64,000 nt of DNA. Source: Branchiostoma floridae (lineage: Eukaryota > Chordata > Leptocardii > Amphioxiformes > Branchiostomatidae). The stretch's first letter is position 1, and each line of letters opens with the position of its first letter. Location: the NCBI RefSeq assembly GCF_000003815.2, contig NC_049992.1, forward strand, positions 4,274,998 to 4,338,997. Reading direction: 5' to 3'. The translations under genes and the position numbers were made by a program. The notes beneath the pieces are model-generated. The model ran no database searches and was not told the DNA's origin. It worked only from the letters and a program-made list of their open reading frames with translations. Positions 1 to 21,015 of the stretch are shown here, one piece after another.

Positions 1-44
1 TTTGTATTCTTGAAGTACTGATAGATTTCTTTCTTTTCTCACAG

Positions 45-226
45 ATCTGCTTAGAATGTTCTTTGACACACTTTACGACGAAGATGTAATATCGGAGGAC
101 GCCTTCTATGCCTGGGAGTCGAACACGGACCCAGCAGAGCAAGAGGGAAAGGGAGTCGCGTTGAAATCCGTGACTGCCTTCTTCACATGGTTAAGAGAAG
201 CGGAGGAGGAAGAGACGGATAGCTGA
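45..226 (+). CDS. EIF4G: eIF4G-family translation initiation factor, last coding exon (partial)
   Basis: An acceptor AG at 43-44 opens a 59-residue exon ending in TGA at 224-226. Visible blocks are [30 protein letters not shown] and [20 protein letters not shown] followed by an acidic tail. These match the very C-terminus (W2/HEAT-type domain) of eIF4G1 and eIF4G3, the scaffold that joins eIF4E, eIF4A and eIF3 on capped mRNA in the cytosol; in vertebrates this end recruits Mnk kinases. The exon starts with a split codon (phase 1 upstream), so the rest of the gene lies left of the window. Which vertebrate paralogue it is closest to cannot be told from 59 residues, and amphioxus may have a single pre-duplication gene. 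The identification as eIF4G1/3 type rather than eIF4G2 rests on the [13 protein letters not shown] block. Confidence 0.92.
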
Positions 227-3200
227 AACCCCCTTACACAGCCTCAACTGATGCATATACATAAATCAGATTATTGAAACCCCGGTATACGAGGCTGAGT
301 GGAATTAAAATAGGGCTGCGTTATCATGGTCAGCTCTGACAACAAAACGAAAAGAAGCATCCGTAATTTATTTTATGTCTGAAGGGGGAAGAAAGAAAAA
401 AAAATGCAGTGTACGACGGATAGAAATGAAGAAAAAATGATGATAATGTAGTAAGAGGCCATAGTTCCAGCTAAAAGCAGTAGATTTCTAGCACTACTGA
501 AATGTATCTTCCAAGTCCAAATGAATTCTGTTAGCTGGAAATATGGCCAATCTAACCATGCAGCATTGTAGTTGGAAAGGAGAAGCAGCAAGAAAAAAAA
601 AGAATACATGTGCTCTGACAAGCTTTGTATATGTACATGCTCTTACAATCAAATTGACAATTTTTCCTTTCTGCAGAGAATAAAGAATAATTTATTATTG
701 CAGAAGACTGACTAAGATGTGCGACACCAACATTTGTATTCAAAGAACGCAAGTTCTGGTGTCTGCAATGAAGTTCTCAGAAAGCAGTTCTGAGAAAATG
801 AAATAAAGCAGTTGAATGTGATACGATGTCGTCTCAAAATCTCTGCTGTCAATGTCCGACCGACCAAGGCGCATTTCTGTAGGGCGATGGAGTAGAAGAC
901 ATGCTTGCAATCGGTCAGCTATTCAAGAGCCTCGTGGGAGATGTAGAATGCGATGACACGTTTTATACGCTAATGCTGACCAACTCTGTGCTTCCTAAGA
1001 AAAAAAGAAAGAATTGAGGTGGAAAAAGAAGATATAGTCCACTTTTTGCAAATCAGAAAAAGAAAGCAGCGAGCAAAGAAAATGATGACGAAAAACTGCA
1101 ATTTGTGTTTCCAACTCTTCCCGAATCCCCCCATCACATGTTGTAAAGTTTCCTAAAGTTGTAAATAAATAAAACATGAAGCTGTAAAAAAAGTGGAGAT
1201 GTCTTTGCTGTTTCCTCCTTGTAGGCACTAGCCTGAGATTGAGCCTTGTTCAGCTTTTGTCTGCTCGAACTGTTGCTACCGAGATCCTAAGTCCAGATAT
1301 TTTAGGAAGGCAGCAATGGTTGGAGTGTACCAAAGTTGAACAAGGCTGGATGCCAGGGTATATGTTTATAGTGTTCATTACCCATACAAAAGAATGGTAG
1401 CTGTAGACATGTTTTCTTTCTGAGCTCCCCCATAGATTAAAACAGATTCACACATTTCATTTAATACGTAGTCTTTCTTAAACACCCTTGGTGAGAACTA
1501 ATACACTAATGAAATGCATTGAAATTTAGTAGAGTGGGAAACGAAATCCCGAGTACTCATTAATAGTTTTGCACCTTGTGACCTACCAGGACAGTTTGGC
1601 CTCAGCAATTGCAACCTTGAAAGGTTTCTTCTTGAGAGCGACAGTCACTGATAATTGGACTCCTGTTCAGAATAGGAATGCCTTAACTTGGGGATACCAA
1701 ATGGATGTGCTGTTTCTCCAATGCAGACTCAAACCAGCGTCCTATACCACTGCTTGGTTTGATGGGGGTTCGAATCTGCGTAAAACTTTGTGCAACTGGT
1801 AGAGGCTTCTGGTAGCCATTTGAAGTCGCCAGTCTCATAGTGGTATTATTGAAGGAGTCTTAAACTGGTACACTAATCATCAAGGCTTACAATAATTACT
1901 CTTTAGCAAAAAAAAAAAAGAGCTGAGCCCAAAAGTTGTTTTATCTGACCCATGAGGTCAACATACCGTTTATTGCAAACTAAAGATGTGCCAGGCATGG
2001 AGCACAAACAAGTCCCCAGCCCCCCTAATGGCAGTGTTTCCAGGATAGCAAGGCCTAGCTGCACTTCATTCATACATGTACATGTACATACAGCACAAAA
2101 CAAGACTTAGTGGTACAGTAGGAGGCAAAAATACACAACAGGGCTGCTGGGTGTTGCCAATACAAGTATGAACGCACACTAGAAAGAAGGTCAATAAATG
2201 CAGTAGAACAGACAGGTAAATGATGAACTCTTTCCTTCCTGACTTCAGTAGACAATACATACAATATTAATCAGGTTCACCAAGGTACCCCTTCAAGTTG
2301 TATTTAGCTAAGCTAAAATTTCAGTAGTCAATTGGGTAGGACAGTGAAAACTTCACAATTTCTATGTTGGAATTAAACAATGACAGAAGGAAAACCAGTT
2401 TAACCTAATGTCAAAAACTGCCTACAACAATGGCAGCATAGGAACAAAAAGTGACAGGATAGGAAAAAATTGTTTTAAAAGCATGGACCAACTACTAATG
2501 AGCATACAATAACTAGTCATAATTTTGACACTTATCTAGGTTACACTTGGTTTGTAAATCGTCAGGGTACTACTATCTGGGCTACACATATTTACAAACA
2601 GAAGACCAACAAAACATTTGGTACAAGATTCAGAGACGTGAACAGGCAAAATATCATACTGAACAATACAACACTGAAATGTGCTGGTCAGGGCCTAAGC
2701 TATACTGTGTGTCCATCATACCCTAACGTACAGGAACGAAGAAAACACTTTGCCTCCAAATAACATACATAGTGAATTGCACTAAGGATGTTCACCCCAC
2801 CACAGCCTGTTAAAATCATACAAATGTACTAGTCCAAGTAGTAACATTGTTGTATACCTAATATGCACAGCATAAGTCAAGCCTCCAACAATCAAAAAAT
2901 TACCTAAAACAAATAAAATCATACCTACATCTTTTCACAAATACCATGCAACAAGGACCCCTTTGAATATATACCCATATTACACATAAGATACCATGTT
3001 GAAATTCGGAGCAGACACTACCACAGGCCTCTGTACAAAAATGGACACAAATTATTAATGGCAAATATCACATATTGTTACAAGTTTACAAGTGGCCATA
3101 CATATCTATCTTACAGTCATTTCTTTCTCCTGTACCTAAAATCTACAGTAAAACCAAACTCTGTTGGTGAACAACACAAAATGGACTAAAACCTTGGTTT

Positions 3201-4390
3201 CAAATGACCACACCGATTTTAATGAATTGGTTTTGGAAACACAGTTTCATACTTGTACATATACAAGTAGACTCAAGTTTTTCTATGTTCTTCAATTTTC
3301 ATTTGCTCTCTAGTCTAAAAACCAAAGAATTGAATCAGTGTGGTCTAAGTCAGATTTCACTTTGCATCAAAACTAAAGTTTAGTCCCTTACCTAACAACA
3401 AATTGCAGCAAGTCAAATTTGATCCATGTACATCTATCGTAACCACCCTGGTGTGCATAGTACCAATACTATACATACAGTCATACATGTACGGTTAAAA
3501 ACAGAAATATACTGTGTCCACCTCTCCACCACATTTTAGACCCTTTATATTTTTACATACATATCTTGAAAAAGGTGCAACACTTTTTTCTAGCTACACA
3601 CAACTTGCTTAAAATACAGTCTGGCCTCTTTCAATTAAGATATTATACATTATGCACCTATTAACGTTACTATGTATTGTTACAAGATACACAAAAACCA
3701 TCATAATCTCAGACATGTAACTGTTGTCACAATAACGACAACAAAATTATTTTCATTGGTTTTAAATTTACATCCTCAATATTCTTTCTCTCATGCAGAC
3801 TTCATCACAGCAATTTTATCTAAATCATTCTCTCAACTTTCGACATTTTGGAAAGGCACGGAATCGATGTGCCTTTTATTCTGATTCGGGAAAATATACA
3901 ATTTTCTCCATGTATGCAACTCGCAAGCTTTCAGGTGTGTGAAAACACAAGTATAACTTCATTTCTCAAGTTGAACGGAGAGTCAACTTTGATCCCTTTT
4001 ACAAAGCGAAGTTTACTTCTTCGGAGTAAAATGGCTGAAAAGTTAGCTCCACCCTGGAGTAAAAGGAAACATTAACCCTGTAACTGCTGGCTTCCGCTGT
4101 AACCTTTGCAAACCCAGGTACAGAGATAAGCCCACTGCAGTGGAGGGGTTAAATAAAAACTACACATGTACATGTAAACCTTAGAGATATGAAATCCCTT
4201 TAACAATCGTGACAGTCTTTCGTAGCATCTTTTCATATTAAAAACAGATTTCTGTTTGCTTGCTCGACCAATTACAACCACAGGAATTTTGTGATCCAGT
4301 AAACACTTGTGATCCCTTCTTGCTCAACTCGAACCAAACTCCAGTACGTCAGCAGGTTGACCTTTGCCCCTACGTGTCAGGGTTCAGAGG
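227..4390. other. 3' flanks of eIF4G (+) and of the TNK2-like gene (-)
   Basis: No coding exon is supported here. Plus-strand AATAAA signals at 679-684, 802-807 and about 1163-1172 could end the eIF4G transcript. On the minus strand an AATAAA at 1974-1969 could end the TNK2-like transcript, giving a 3' UTR of about 2.4 kb; this is inference. Short arms at 1242-1257 and 1331-1347 (AGCCTTGTTCAGCTTT against its near complement) form a weak 100-bp foldback. Repeats of ACATGT/TGTACA occur near 2070-2095 and 4160-4176. Confidence 0.5.
1969..1974 (-). promoter_or_regulatory. candidate poly(A) signal for the TNK2-like gene
   Basis: TTTATT on the plus strand reads AATAAA on the minus strand. It lies 2.4 kb downstream of the TNK2-like stop codon with no other coding exon between. 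It is a candidate only; transcript ends are not visible from sequence. Confidence 0.35.
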
Positions 4391-4943
4391 TCATCTGGTG
4401 TTCCAATCCTCCAGCACAGCAGCACTGGCCTTCTCCAGGTTCCAGTTGAAGGCCTCCAGCATTTTCTGACAGCGGTCTTTGGACTGGACACCGATTCGAA
4501 ACAGCTGCTCAACCTGGACGAATAGGGAAACCAAGTGTCTGTTATCTACATGTAGGCTGGTAGATTAACAAACAGTCTATACTGTCAATGCAGGTGGTTT
4601 TATGTTTACTTTTTTTGCAGAGATTGCAAACTCAAAACCACCTGGAAAGTTTATGTTTTGTCTACTCCCCGCTTACATGTACACCTACATGCACTAATGT
4701 ACTGAAGATTTTTATTTTACACTTGCATCAGTTTTGGAGTATTCAGACGATGTCATCCATAAAATGAAATCAACATGGCCTAACAACCTTCATGCCCAAT
4801 ATAAACCCCCACTGCAAAGATGAAAAACTGGTGTAACTATGTCCCACCTTGAGGTAGTCAATAGCCTTCTTGACCTCCCAGTTGTTGTTCTGCAGAGCGT
4901 GCTCACATTCATCCGTGGTCACTCCGTGCACACTCATCTGAAC
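4391..4943 (-). CDS. TNK2: ACK1/TNK2-like non-receptor tyrosine kinase, last two coding exons (C-terminal UBA region)
   Basis: Two phase-0 exons on the minus strand: 4943-4848 (32 residues) and 4513-4391 (40 residues plus TGA). The first contains VHGVTTDECEHALQNNNWEV and KKAIDYLK. The second starts VEQLFRIGVQSKDRC and continues KMLEAFNWNLEKAS. From memory, vertebrate TNK2 ends with the same order: VHGVTxEEC, a tryptophan-containing UBA-like helix, YLKVEQLF, then an EMFDWNLEQA-type helix and a short tail. This is the ubiquitin-binding C-terminus of a cytosolic/endosomal Cdc42-activated kinase. Both splice sites are canonical (AG at 4944-4945 and 4514-4515; GT at 4846-4847). The kinase, SH3 and CRIB exons should lie at higher coordinates but none is visible before the 5662-6171 gap or beyond it, so the gene is truncated in this assembly. 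TNK1 is an alternative. Confidence 0.82.
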
Positions 4944-5233
4944 CTGGGAAGTAACACATCATCATTTAACACATGGTTTTGATGTAAAGGTACAGGTACA
5001 TAATTTATGCAGATTGCGACTGCTATACTTCTGATGTTATTTCTTTATGAAGCATTTATATAGCATTCTACTGATTTTCTGAATCAAAAGTGTCTTAGTA
5101 GTACTAGTAACTCTTACATGCAGTTTTCACTCAAATACATGGTTTTGATGTACAGGTACATAATGCATTTCAGCCTGTGACTGTCCTGCTATACTTACTT
5201 AAGTTATTCCTTTCTAAAAGGAAACAGTTACTA

Positions 5234-5661
5234 CAGTCAAACCTGCCCAAGACGACCACCCGGGGGACCGAGAAAAAGCGGTCGATTTGGACAGGTGGTC
5301 GCTGAGAAGAGTATTGACTCAAAACATGCCCGATGCAAAGTATAAATGGTTTCCGTTGTGTTTAATGGCAAATAGTAATCACACTGCACGCACGCAAAGA
5401 AGCAATGGTCTTTAATGTCAAATACAACACGCACACTGTAAACTGTAAATTCAACCCCAAAATCCGACGCAAACTGGCCAATTTCGGCACAAAATCGCGC
5501 TAGTTATCATCAAAAATCGATGAAAACCTCAATTTTGAAACTGATGCGGTCGTTATGGGTCCCAATTTGGGCCGGTCGCGGTCGCGTTGGCCAGGTGGTC
5601 GTTGAGAAAAGGTCGCTTAATGCTTAAGTCAATGGGAAAATAAATCGGGACCGAGAAAAAG
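5234..5661 (-). mobile_element. pogo/Tigger-like non-autonomous DNA element, copy 1 (cut by gap)
   Basis: Starts CAGTCAAACCTGCCC directly after TA (5232-5233). Its body is the reverse complement of parts of the copy at 6631-7452: 5290-5460 matches about 7230-7390, and 5500-5640 matches about 6660-6860. The far end is lost in the gap at 5662. It lacks the middle segment of the other copy (about 6870-7230), so it is either an internally deleted derivative or the ancestral shorter form. Confidence 0.7.
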
Positions 5662-6171
5662 NNNNNNNNNNNNNNNNNNNNNNNNNNNNNNNNNNNNNNN
5701 NNNNNNNNNNNNNNNNNNNNNNNNNNNNNNNNNNNNNNNNNNNNNNNNNNNNNNNNNNNNNNNNNNNNNNNNNNNNNNNNNNNNNNNNNNNNNNNNNNNN
5801 NNNNNNNNNNNNNNNNNNNNNNNNNNNNNNNNNNNNNNNNNNNNNNNNNNNNNNNNNNNNNNNNNNNNNNNNNNNNNNNNNNNNNNNNNNNNNNNNNNNN
5901 NNNNNNNNNNNNNNNNNNNNNNNNNNNNNNNNNNNNNNNNNNNNNNNNNNNNNNNNNNNNNNNNNNNNNNNNNNNNNNNNNNNNNNNNNNNNNNNNNNNN
6001 NNNNNNNNNNNNNNNNNNNNNNNNNNNNNNNNNNNNNNNNNNNNNNNNNNNNNNNNNNNNNNNNNNNNNNNNNNNNNNNNNNNNNNNNNNNNNNNNNNNN
6101 NNNNNNNNNNNNNNNNNNNNNNNNNNNNNNNNNNNNNNNNNNNNNNNNNNNNNNNNNNNNNNNNNNNNNNN
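5662..6171. other. assembly gap, 510 N
   Basis: Sized run of N. It interrupts the first pogo-like element copy and may hide upstream exons of the TNK2-like gene. Confidence 1.
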
Positions 6172-6630
6172 TGTGACCTTTCACCTTTACCCCATTAGTG
6201 CGATCTGACGTCCGCCATCTTGTTTTGTGGCTCGTCTTGCGTTTTTCATATCCTCAAAACTGAAGCGATTTTTACGACTTGTAGGAGTTTTGGACACCGC
6301 TTACTACAGTAGACCTACAGGTAAGACTGCTAATTATAGTTAATACTGCCTGGTTGGTGCTTGTTGGGCGGTAAATTACAATTAGATGTGTGTTTTCGAT
6401 CGGTAGTCGATGGGGAGGGGGGCATTCAAACTAAATTATGTGTGAAATCTAACGACAGCCAAATATCATTTTGCATCTCAAATATAATGCCAGACATAAC
6501 AAAGTATTGCATTATTTTATAATTCAAATAATAGATTAAGTGACGATCGTTATATTCGTGCACCATAATGCGAAACTTTTCCTAGTAGTGACCTGCCCAC
6601 CATTTTTTTTGGTATGCAGCTATAGCTATA

Positions 6631-7452
6631 CAGTCAAACCTGCCCGGGCGACCACCTCTTCTCAGCGACCACCTGGCCATTTCGACCGCTTTTTCTCGGT
6701 CCCGATTTTTTTTCCTATTGACGTAAGCATTAAGCGACCTTTTCTCAGCGACCACCTGGCCAACGCGACCGCGACCGGCCCAAATTGGGCCCCTTAACGA
6801 CCGCATCATTTTCAAAATTGAGGTTTTCATCGATTTTTGATGATAACTAGCGCGATTTTGTGCCGGATTTTGACTGCCATTACGATGTTATGTTTAGAAT
6901 AAAGATTGCGACGGTCAATGGGTGGGTCAATTGGGCACTCTACTGTAATATGGGAGGAAATTTCTAAGAAAGATCTGTGTAGCTCATACCTTTTAAAGAA
7001 AGATCTGTGTGAGTGCTTTTGTCAAACTGTACTGTACATTCACCCTTGGGTAAGTACGCTATTGGGACGTACCGGGCATAGAATTCGAAAGGTGCACCGT
7101 AGTTATTTCAGATACGGCGATCTAGAACACAGCGACGCATAAAGGCTTGTATGGTAACTGACAGCATCAAAGTTCCCTTACTGTCTAAAACGTTAGTGTA
7201 CAAATATTATACTGTATCGTATAAAAGCTGGGGTTAAAGTTACAATTTACAGTGTGCGTGTTGTATTTGACATTAAATACCTCGCTTCTTTGCGTGCGTG
7301 CAGTGTGCTTGCTATTTGCCATTAAACACAACGGAAACCGCTATACTTTGCATAGGGCATGTTTTGAGTCGATACTCTTCTCAGCGACCACCTGTCCAAA
7401 TCGACCGTTTTTGTCCGGTCCCCCAGGTGGTCGTCTTGGGCAGGTTTGACTG
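6631..7452. mobile_element. pogo/Tigger-like non-autonomous DNA element, copy 2 (complete)
   Basis: 822 bp with terminal inverted repeats CAGTCAAACCTGCCC at 6631 and GGGCAGGTTTGACTG ending at 7452, flanked by TA on both sides (6629-6630, 7453-7454). TA duplication and a CAGT start are typical of Tc1/mariner-pogo elements. A subterminal GACCACCTGGCC motif is repeated several times in alternating orientation. No transposase reading frame is present. Confidence 0.75.
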
Positions 7453-7626
7453 TATATAGAAGTCAACTCCGTTTTGTGTGCAGTCATTATTTTCGCATAA
7501 TCATGAAAATACCAAGAAGCTACAGTGCCAGTGAAATGTATTTTCCACCAGACCGATGCCGGAAAAGTTTCCACTGTCCACTCTTCTATTACACCATTGT
7601 ACAATCTCATATTTGTTCTACCACAA

Positions 7627-8218
7627 TTAACCCTATCCAGACCGGGCTTTTTTGGAATACCTGGGACCGGGGGGGGGGGGGCTCTTTTGACCCCCCCTTC
7701 GTAATTTCAAACCGGCTTGGGTTACGATCACCAAATTTGGAGGGGATAATGTACTAGTACAGTTTTATATTTTCTGTAAGTTTAGAATCGCTATGACGTA
7801 ATATGACGTAATTATGACGTCATAATGTCATATTTTGGGCTAAAATCGTCTATATAAGAAATTTCCGCTATACTTAAAGGTATTAAAGAAAAAGATGACT
7901 ATAAAGGTTATCATATTGGTGTTCAAGTCTGCCAAGTCTTTTGTTCTCAATGACGACGACACTGACGCCAATATGACGTCAGAAAATGACGTCATTTGTC
8001 CGCCATCTTGGATCGACAAGCTTGAATTTTCTAAAATACGATTTTTTTCACATATAACCCCAAAACCCAATGGAAGTGGACTAAAAAGGTTCAAATGATT
8101 GTGTTTTGTAAGAAAATGAAAGATTTTGACGGAATTTGAGTAAAAATAACATGTATTTATCGTTGAAAATGGCATTGTCCGCCATCTTGGATTTTGACCC
8201 ATGACGTCATCAAAATAG
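7627..8218. repeat. candidate interspersed repeat
   Basis: Begins near ACCCTATCCAGACCGGGC, carries a 13-base G run at about 7668-7680, then several TGACGTCA and CCGCCATCTTGGAT motifs (about 7975-8010 and 8170-8205). The internal repetition of these motifs suggests a repeat family, but boundaries and class are not determined. Confidence 0.35.
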
Positions 8219-8624
8219 CATAAATTATGAATAATTAATTATAAATGTAACTTAAACTTACACAGGATCTTAATGATATAGATAAACAAGTTTGGTTTAG
8301 CAATAAAACTATGAAATCCCACAATTCAAACTGGAATTAGCAAATTTGGTAAAATATGCCCTTCAGAAACCCGTTGCCATGGCAACACAAAAAATCGGAA
8401 ACTAAAATTTTTTTCGCAAAATTGTTGCTAACAATATTTTAGGAAAAGTCACCAAGTTTCGTAGTCCTAGCACACTTCCTTCAGCAGTTATAAGACGTCA
8501 AAGTTGGCGCGGGCACTTTTAGCGGTAAAAAAATTCACAGAAGACTTTCTTTTCTGCATTATAAAATGTTTAATAAATAATTATGTGTTTTTCACATACT
8601 TGTTTTCTTATCATCATTTTAGAG

Positions 8625-9636
8625 ATGGCCGAGTTCACATTTGTGCCTCCCGTTAAAGAGCTTCATGCGGAACAAACTGCGAACGAGACGCACATCAAAG
8701 AGGAGCCGACAGGAGACACTGGATGGCAACAGGATGGACAAGAGAACGTTCAGTGCCAGGAAACGTACAGTGGGGACCAGGAAACCTACGGCTACCAACC
8801 AAACGGGCACCCTTGGAGTGAGATTTACAACAGTTGCGAGCAGACAACAGACACAGGATGGCAGCTGGACGAGGAAAGGGACGTTCCAAACGACGAAATG
8901 CGCGGTATAAAAGCAGAAATAGATGAGTCCAATAGTGGGCTTTCTACCGGAGAACTGTGTACAGAACACCTTGGAAAGGAGAGTGACAGCAGGGAGTCCC
9001 AGACAACAGACATGGGCCTGCAGCAGGAAACGTGTGATGTGAACTTTTCAAAATCTGACAATACATCAACCTCACAGGTACAAAAGACCATAGGCATTAC
9101 TGGAATGTATGTGGTTGAACACACCGGTGAGAAACCTTTCGTGTGTGGGGAGTGCGGGTACAGGGCAGCTTATAGGTCTCACATATCCCAACATATGAGA
9201 ACCCATACAAGAGATAAACCCTACAAGTGTGACCAGTGTGGGTACAGGACAGCTTGGAAGTCTCATTTATCCCAACATATGAGAACTCATACTGGTGAAA
9301 AACCCTACAAGTGTGACCAGTGTGACTACTCGGCAGCACAGAAATCCACCTTGGATCAACATGTAATAAAACACAGCGGTGAGAAACCCTACAATTGTGA
9401 GATGTGTGGGTACAGGACAGCGAAAAAGTCTCACCTATCCAGACACATGAGAACCCACACAAGGGAAACACCTTTCAAATGTGACCAGTGTGACTATTCT
9501 GCAGCACACAAATCTACTCTAGACGAACATGTGACAACACACACCGGTGAGAAACCCTACATGTGTGGGGAGTGTGGGTTCAGAGCGACAAGAAAGTCTG
9601 AGTTATCCCGACATATGAGAACCCACACTGGAGAAG
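8625..9636 (+). CDS. C2H2 zinc-finger protein, truncated by gap
   Basis: The start is taken at ATG 8625, just after an AG acceptor at 8621-8622; a 14-codon in-frame extension to 8583 reads intron-like sequence and is rejected. About 337 codons stay open to the gap at 9637. Residues 1-165 are acidic and unstructured-looking, with two sumoylation-type motifs (IKEE, IKAE) and three related DTGWQ/DMGLQ segments. Six canonical CX2CX12HX3H fingers follow, separated by TGEKPY/TRDKPY linkers; odd-even alternation of GYRTAxKSHLSxHMRTH and DYSAAxKSTLDxHV fingers shows duplication in pairs. It is likely a nuclear DNA-binding protein; the target cannot be read. A further finger begins at the gap (THTGE), so the array is longer. 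Its place between the PSMD2 and TNK2-like gene pieces is suspicious and may be an assembly join. Confidence 0.85.
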
Positions 9637-9736
9637 NNNNNNNNNNNNNNNNNNNNNNNNNNNNNNNNNNNNNNNNNNNNNNNNNNNNNNNNNNNNNNNN
9701 NNNNNNNNNNNNNNNNNNNNNNNNNNNNNNNNNNNN
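9637..9736. other. assembly gap, 100 N
   Basis: Ends the zinc-finger array. PSMD2 exon 10 begins only 86 bp to the right on the other strand, so this gap is a candidate misjoin. Confidence 1.
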
Positions 9737-9737
9737 G

Positions 9738-20707
<10,970 letters not shown>

Positions 20708-21015
20708 GATGTTCTGAGTGTTCAATGCGCGTGCGCCAGATGGGGCTACGGATCACTAACTTTCCGATGTATGCAAATAAGAATATTCGAATAAATGCAA
20801 AAACTGCAATATCTTATACGTACACGGAGAGAAACACAGATAAATGGAGTAATCTGTAGGTTTGAAAAGCCTGAAGATTATTGGAGAATCGTGAAGAATG
20901 ATAGGAAACCACGGAGGAAGCCAGAAACGTACGGAGAACCTTGCGAAATTGTTGATTTGCATATATCGGAAAGGTCAATAGTTTCCTATTGCACCACGGG
21001 AGGGTGAAATACAAA
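20708..21015. promoter_or_regulatory. bidirectional promoter between PSMD2 (-) and DNAJC11 (+)
   Basis: 308 bp separate the two start codons. TGCGCGTGCGCC at 20726-20737 reads GCGCACGCGCA on the minus strand, a match to the NRF-1 core common in house-keeping and mitochondrial gene promoters. An octamer-like ATGCAAAT lies near 20769-20776. Both starts sit in ATGGCG contexts like YY1 sites (AAAATGGCG at 21014). No TATA box at a useful distance. Shared control is inference from spacing and orientation. Confidence 0.65.

Larger units (their letters stand above)
4944..8624. other. intergenic/intronic stretch with DNA elements and a 510-bp gap
   Basis: Holds two copies of one TA-flanked inverted-repeat element (5234-5661 and 6631-7452), an assembly gap (5662-6171), and from about 7627 an interspersed repeat with a G run and repeated CGCCATCTTGGAT / TGACGTCA motifs. 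No exon with both splice sites and homology was found, including none for the missing upstream exons of the TNK2-like gene. Confidence 0.5.

Noticed and set aside
1569-1802. 77-residue plus-strand open frame between eIF4G and TNK2
   Set aside because: No homology, lies in probable UTR/intergenic DNA, and has no splice or promoter support.
6180-6240. Minus-strand AAGATGGCGGACGTC, a good start-codon context
   Set aside because: The frame stops after a few codons and no exon with matching phase follows; the CCGCCATCTT motif is also part of a nearby repeat.
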